From Amycolatopsis mongoliensis (GTDB lineage: Bacteria > Actinomycetota > Actinomycetes > Mycobacteriales > Pseudonocardiaceae): a DNA stretch of 64,000 bases. The stretch lies in the NCBI RefSeq assembly GCF_030285665.1, contig NZ_CP127295.1, positions 4,898,001 to 4,962,000 of the forward strand. The letters run 5' to 3'. The first letter of the stretch is position 1, and each line of letters begins with the position of its first letter. Under the pieces are notes generated by a model. It saw nothing but the letters and a program-made list of their open reading frames with translations. It searched no databases and was not told the DNA's origin. Shown here piece after piece: positions 60,455 to 64,000 of this stretch. Both the position numbers and the translations under genes were made by a program.

Positions 60455-61402
60455 TCAGGCGCGGTCGTAGAACACGTCCCACGGCCGCGCGCCGCCCGGG
60501 TCCGGTGGCACGATCCGCGAGACCCCGTCGTCGCGCAGCACGTCCGCGGCGATCTCCGCCAGCGTCGCCGCCTGCGGGTGTGGGCTCGACGACGGCCACG
60601 CGAACGCCATCCGCGCCCGCAGCACCTCGCCCGCCAGCGGGCGCCAGACCACCCGCGGTTCCTTGCGGGCCGCCGGCTCGAACGCCACCCCGTGCCCGGC
60701 CAGCACCAGGCCCAGCGCGAACTCCGGGTTGCGCGCGTGCCGGACGGCCGCCGGGCGGAAGCCGTGCTCCCAGCACGTGCGCAGCAGGGCGTCGTAACTC
60801 CCCGGCGCGGCCGCGCGCGGCGCGTGCACCAACCCTTCGCCCGCCAAGTCGGCGAGCGCCAGCTCCGAACGGCGCGCCAGCGGCGAGTCGCGGGGGAGGA
60901 CCACACCCAGCGGCGTGTCGATGGCGGGCCCGAGGTCGAGCCCGACGACGTCGACCGGCAGCTGCAGCAGCCCCGCGTCGAGCTCGCGGTCGGCCAGCAG
61001 CCGGGTCTGCTCGGCGGTGGTCAGCTCCTGCAGGTCGAGCCGGACGGTGGGGCACTCGTCGGCGAACTTCGTCAGGATCGCGGCGAGGACCGAGCCGGGC
61101 AGCTCCGGCGGCACGCCCGCGCGCAGGGCGTCCAGCTCGCCGCGTTCGGCCTTGGCGACCAGCGCCGTCATCCGGTCCCAGCGGCTCAGCAGGTCGCGAG
61201 CCTCGGCGCGCAGCACTTCGCCGGCTTCGGTGAGCGTGACGCGCCGGCCGCGGTCGAACAGCTTCGCGCCCAGCTCGGCTTCGAGCCGCTTCACGCGCTG
61301 GCTCAACGGCGGCTGCGCGATGCCGAGCCGGTCGGCGGCGTGGCCGAAGTGCAGTTCCTCGGCGACGACCAGGAAGTACCGCAGCGAACGGAGGTGGTCC
61401 AC
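60455..61402 (-). CDS. LysR-family transcriptional regulator
   Basis: 315 residues from GTG 61402. TATCGT lies 6 nt before the GTG, fitting a leaderless start. HTH at the N-terminus (SLRYFLVVAEELHFGHAADR, LGIAQPPLSQRVKRLEAELG) and a type 2 periplasmic-binding-fold effector domain (LRAGVPPELPGSVLAAILTK, FEPAARKEPRVVWRPL). Effector unknown. It is divergent from the Tat-exported metallo-hydrolase at 61486, a probable target, with a palindrome between. Confidence 0.94.
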   Translation of the reverse strand: MDHLRSLRYFLVVAEELHFGHAADRLGIAQPPLSQRVKRLEAELGAKLFDRGRRVTLTEAGEVLRAEARDLLSRWDRMTALVAKAERGELDALRAGVPPELPGSVLAAILTKFADECPTVRLDLQELTTAEQTRLLADRELDAGLLQLPVDVVGLDLGPAIDTPLGVVLPRDSPLARRSELALADLAGEGLVHAPRAAAPGSYDALLRTCWEHGFRPAAVRHARNPEFALGLVLAGHGVAFEPAARKEPRVVWRPLAGEVLRARMAFAWPSSSPHPQAATLAEIAADVLRDDGVSRIVPPDPGGARPWDVFYDRA

Positions 61403-61408
61403 GCTGAG

Positions 61409-61435
61409 ACGATACCCGTCCGCATATCGATATGC
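61409..61435. promoter_or_regulatory. lysR -10 and perfect 14-bp palindrome
   Basis: TATCGT (61414-61409, minus) is the likely -10 of lysR. GCATATCGATATGC (61422-61435) is a perfect palindrome just upstream, in the 83-bp divergent region, and is a candidate LysR site. Confidence 0.45.
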
Positions 61436-61485
61436 CGATGTCTCGATCTTGGACAGCGCCGCCGCGCCCGTGGTCTGGTGCCGTC

Positions 61486-62439
61486 ATGAACACTGGACTC
61501 AGCAGACGGGGGCTGTTCGGCGCGGGCGCGGCGGCGGCCACGATCCTCGCCGGGGTTTCGGCGGCTTCGGCGGCTCCCGCGGCGAAGAGCACGTCTCGGA
61601 TGACACTGCGGTGGTGGGGAAACAACGGCTGGGAGATCCGCGTGCCGGGCTCGGCCGGGACGAAGACGATCCTCGTCGATCCGTGGCTGACGCGGTTCAA
61701 GACGGGGACGTACACGCCGGCGGGCGCGGACCCGAAGACGCCGCTGTCGGTGAACAAGGCGCTGATCGACGGCTACCTGGACCAGGGTTTCCTGCGCGCG
61801 GATCACATCCTGGTGACCCACGGCCACTACGACCACCTGACGGACGTCCCCTACCTGGCGAAACGCACCGGCGCGACGGTCCTCGGCACTGAGACCCATT
61901 TGAGTCTCATGGCGGCGCTGGGCGCGCCCGAAGACCAGCTGGCCGTCGCGAGCGGCGGCGAGGACCTGACCTTTGACGGTTACTCGATCCGCGTTCTCAG
62001 GTCCCTGCATTCGGCGACGGGAGAGCGGGCCCGGGTGCCGTTCCCGGGGTCGCGGCCGTTGTCCCGCCGGGATCGTCCCCGCGTGATCGAGGACCTGGTC
62101 GAGGGCGGCACGCTGGCTTACCAGGTGACCGGCGGTGGCGCGAGCGTCCTGGACTTCGGCGGCTCGAACTACGTCGAGTCCGAGCTGGCGGGGTTGCACC
62201 CGGACGTGGTGTGCGTGCCGGTGGGCGGAGCGAAGGTGACGCAGTACGTGCCGCGGCTGCTGCGCACGCTGGGCAACCCGCGTTACGTGGCGGCGACGCA
62301 CTGGGACGACTTCGATCTGCCCCTGGGCCAGGCTCACGACCCGAACGGCGGCTTGGAGGCGCTGCGCAAGGCGGTGGCGGCGGCGAGCCCGGCCAGCGAG
62401 TTCGTGGTGCTGGACCACCTGGGCGAGCTCACGCCCTGA
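61486..62439 (+). CDS. Tat-exported MBL-fold metallo-hydrolase
   Basis: 317 residues from ATG 61486. A twin-arginine leader (LSRRGLFGAGAAAATILAG, ending SAASAAPA) indicates Tat export, consistent with a metal-loaded enzyme. The metallo-beta-lactamase motifs are THGHYDHL (HxHxDH), LHSATGERARVPF (His) and ATHWDDFDLPL (His-Trp-Asp-Asp), as in the group related to UlaG/lactonase enzymes and N-acylphosphatidylethanolamine phospholipase D. LRWWGNNGWEIR at the N-terminus of the mature protein is typical. Probably envelope or extracellular; the substrate is unknown. Likely controlled by the divergent LysR. Confidence 0.9.
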   Translation: MNTGLSRRGLFGAGAAAATILAGVSAASAAPAAKSTSRMTLRWWGNNGWEIRVPGSAGTKTILVDPWLTRFKTGTYTPAGADPKTPLSVNKALIDGYLDQGFLRADHILVTHGHYDHLTDVPYLAKRTGATVLGTETHLSLMAALGAPEDQLAVASGGEDLTFDGYSIRVLRSLHSATGERARVPFPGSRPLSRRDRPRVIEDLVEGGTLAYQVTGGGASVLDFGGSNYVESELAGLHPDVVCVPVGGAKVTQYVPRLLRTLGNPRYVAATHWDDFDLPLGQAHDPNGGLEALRKAVAAASPASEFVVLDHLGELTP

Positions 62440-62478
62440 CCCGGCGGGTCGCGACCAGCGGCACCGGTCCGGACGCGG

Positions 62479-62648
62479 TGAACGACTCGTTCATGTCGTC
62501 AGACGAGGTGAATGAGTCATTCATGACGTTCGAGCCGCAGCCGGGCGCGCCACCCCGACTTGGCCGGCCCGCGTTCCGCGACGGCCGAGCGTGCCCGACA
62601 ACGGGCCCTGCCGGGCCCTGGTGTCCGACGCGGTGAACGAGTCGTGCA
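62479..62648. repeat. Three short palindromes with paired substitutions
   Basis: TGAACGA-C-TCGTTCA (62479-62493), TGAATGA-G-TCATTCA (62509-62523) and TGAACGA-G-TCGTGCA (62634-62648, one mismatch), each inside GTGAA...C(A/G)(C/T)G context. Changes in one arm are matched in the other between the first two. The 62440-62762 gap holds no gene I can support; the palindromes and the terminator at 62706 fill it. Confidence 0.6.
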
Positions 62649-62705
62649 CGACCAGCGCGGGCCCGTCGCCACCCGGGCCGTGAAGGTGCCCCTCACGACA
62701 CTCCT

Positions 62706-62753
62706 GACACGTCGAAGGCCCCCACCGCGAGCGGTGGGGGCCTTCGACGTGTC
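62706..62753. terminator. 23-bp perfect hairpin after the DUF5302 gene
   Basis: Arms 62706-62728 and 62731-62753 are exact complements with a 2-nt GA centre; the middle is GGCCCCCACCGC/GCGGTGGGGGCC. It lies 9 bp after the stop of the minus-strand DUF5302 gene and can stop transcription in both directions. Confidence 0.85.
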
Positions 62754-62762
62754 CGCGGGGGC

Positions 62763-62948
62763 TCAGCCGCTCTTGCGGCGGAAAGTCCTCTTGTTGGCCG
62801 CCGGGCCGTGGGCGTGCTGGTTCTTGCCGCCGCCGTTCTCGTGGGACGCTCCCGAGCGGGCGTGGGCCTGCTTGCGCTCCAGGGCCTCCCGGAACTTGCG
62901 CTTGACGTCGTCCTCCTCGCCGCTGGGCGACGGATTCGGTTCACTCAT
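62763..62948 (-). CDS. DUF5302-family small protein
   Basis: 61 residues from ATG 62948 with a strong GGAGGT ribosome site. The sequence (MSEPNPSPSGEEDDVKRKFR, then EALERKQAHAR, GGGKNQHAHGPAANKRTFRR) is the DUF5302 pattern: an acidic start, one charged helix and a basic, disordered tail ending FRRKSG. The family is restricted to actinobacteria and has no known function; its charge layout suggests nucleic-acid or ribosome contact, which is inference. Confidence 0.88.
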   Translation of the reverse strand: MSEPNPSPSGEEDDVKRKFREALERKQAHARSGASHENGGGKNQHAHGPAANKRTFRRKSG

Positions 62949-63030
62949 GCTTACCTCCGGAACTGACGACGTGTGACCGCTCCAGCCTGGCATCAGACAA
63001 ACCGCTTGGCGAGTCGATTACGTCACCCCG

Positions 63031-63987
63031 TCAGCGTTTGGGGGACGGTACCCCGCCGAACTGCACCGACGTGCGGGTCAGCGGGCGGCCGCAGTGGTCG
63101 CACAGCAGTATCGGGCGCAGCCGGTTGCCGCATTCGACGTGGTGGAGCGTGATGTCCGGCTCCTGGCCGACCACCTCGAAGCCGCGCGACCACTCCGCGA
63201 TGAACGCCAGCGCCGGGAAGAACGCCAGCCCCTTCGCCGTCATCCGGTAGTCGCGGGCGTCGGTGCGGGTCTTCGCCGTGCCGGTGCGCAGCACGCCGAC
63301 CTCGACCAGCTTGCTCAGCCGGGCCGACAGCACGCTCGGCCCGATGCCCAGTTCGCGCTCGAACTCCGAGAAGTGCCGGCAGCCGAGCAGGGCCGACACC
63401 AGCAGGCCCGTCGACCAGCGGTCGCCCAGCAGCTCCATCGTGTCGGGGAAGAACATCAGCGGGTCGCCGGCCAGGGACTCGGCGTCCTTGCGCCGGAAGC
63501 GCTTGGACGCCGTCGCGGCGGCGACGCCGGTGCTGTCGAGCCGCTCGGCGCGGACGTCGCGCGCGTCGACCCGGCGGCCGCAGGCGCCGCAGCCCAGTGG
63601 CGCTGATGTAGCCAGCTCACAGTCGAGGTGGATCAGCGTCGGCAGCACCTCGCGGCGGCCTTCGACCCACTCGCGCTCCCAGGCCCAGATCGAGATCAGC
63701 AGCGGCCACAGCTCCAGGCCGCGTTCGGTGAGCCGGTACTCGTGCCGCGTGCGGCGCGCGTCGCGGTACGGCACGCGCGTGAGCATGCCCGCGTCCACCA
63801 TGTCCCGCAGGCGCCCGGACAACGCCGTCGGCGAGATGCCCAGCCGCAGGCGCAGCTCCTCGTAGCGCCGGAAGCGCAGGAACAGGCTCTGCAGGATGAG
63901 CAGCGTCCACTGGTCACCGACCAGTTCCAGCGCCCTGCGGAGCGGATCCCCCGCGGGCCGGATGCGGTGTGCGGTCGCCTCGGTCAC
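63031..63987 (-). CDS. Tandem HxlR-type winged-helix regulator
   Basis: 318 residues from GTG 63987. Two complete HxlR domains follow one another: about 10-105 (LRRALELVGDQWTLLILQSL, ISPTALSGRLRDMVDAGML, YRLTERGLELWPLL) and about 178-265 (MELLGDRWSTGLLVSALLG, IGPSVLSARLSKLVEVGVL, YRMTAKGLAFFPAL). Each is followed by a small Cys-pair module: CGACGRRVD near 132 and CDHCGRPL near 299. Most HxlR regulators are single-domain dimers, so this is an internal duplication that may act as a pseudo-dimer. The Cys pairs could bind zinc. The promoter lies at the window edge. Confidence 0.88.
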   Translation of the reverse strand: MTEATAHRIRPAGDPLRRALELVGDQWTLLILQSLFLRFRRYEELRLRLGISPTALSGRLRDMVDAGMLTRVPYRDARRTRHEYRLTERGLELWPLLISIWAWEREWVEGRREVLPTLIHLDCELATSAPLGCGACGRRVDARDVRAERLDSTGVAAATASKRFRRKDAESLAGDPLMFFPDTMELLGDRWSTGLLVSALLGCRHFSEFERELGIGPSVLSARLSKLVEVGVLRTGTAKTRTDARDYRMTAKGLAFFPALAFIAEWSRGFEVVGQEPDITLHHVECGNRLRPILLCDHCGRPLTRTSVQFGGVPSPKR

Positions 63988-64000
63988 CGTTCGTTCCCCC

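Overview
The window is about 64 kb of very GC-rich DNA with dense genes, strong G/C bias at third codon positions, frequent GTG starts, many ATGA or GTGA stop/start overlaps, and many divergently paired regulators. Together with a GH46 chitosanase close to Streptomyces enzymes, a valine/leucine-type dehydrogenase, a GPP34 protein, a PaaX/kynurenine cluster and 85-bp interspersed palindromes, this suggests a chromosomal region of a filamentous actinomycete. Pseudonocardiaceae, and Amycolatopsis in particular, is my best guess; this is inference from gene content only. I saw no rRNA, tRNA, CRISPR array, transposase or phage genes.

Layout. 0-5 kb: an HTH protein divergent from a degenerate class III cyclase-like protein, then an MFS exporter divergent from a MocR regulator, then a VOC protein. 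5-9 kb: small proteins, a metallo-hydrolase, and an accessory islet (a frameshifted gene plus an unrecognised 319-residue protein). 8.6-11.2 kb: a quinone-oxidoreductase-type gene, an XRE regulator and a MarR regulator that share a palindromic operator. 11-19 kb: dienelactone hydrolase, frameshifted arginase, TrpB2, a diguanylate cyclase, a small protein made of seven PTDWT repeats, an MFS transporter and a VanW protein. 19-25 kb: an IlvD/Edd sugar-acid dehydratase divergent from a GntR-phosphoesterase-PHP series, then a YkuD-like protein and a chitosanase. 25-37 kb: TetR/Baeyer-Villiger monooxygenase, saccharopine-dehydrogenase-like protein, GPP34, APC permease-GNAT, lactate-monooxygenase-like enzyme and HrpA helicase. 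37-47 kb: secreted BNR propeller, family A DNA polymerase, acyl-CoA ligase, a large ATPase-LuxR regulator and an XRE regulator. 47-51 kb: a tightly packed five-gene + strand run (SDR, phosphotransferase, histidine phosphatase, SMP-30, VOC). 51-58 kb: a divergent catabolic cluster centred on PaaX. 58-64 kb: valine-type dehydrogenase plus a serine hydrolase, LysR/Tat metallo-hydrolase, DUF5302 and a tandem HxlR protein.

How genes work together. The clearest pathway is at 51.7-58.4 kb. Tryptophan 2,3-dioxygenase and kynureninase lie on one side of PaaX; a creatininase-family protein, a benzoate-CoA-ligase-family enzyme, an SDR and an enoyl-CoA hydratase lie on the other. This reads as tryptophan to anthranilate to an aryl-CoA, with the creatininase-like protein a candidate for the missing formamidase.

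The most unusual items are the PTDWT repeat peptide (15777-16034), the three 85-bp elements whose two sequence types differ by paired, stem-preserving substitutions, and a 42-nt hairpin class with a constant foot and TTAGAA loop that overlaps stop codons. Two conserved enzyme genes (arginase, PHP) and one small gene carry apparent single frameshifts, which may be decay or assembly error.
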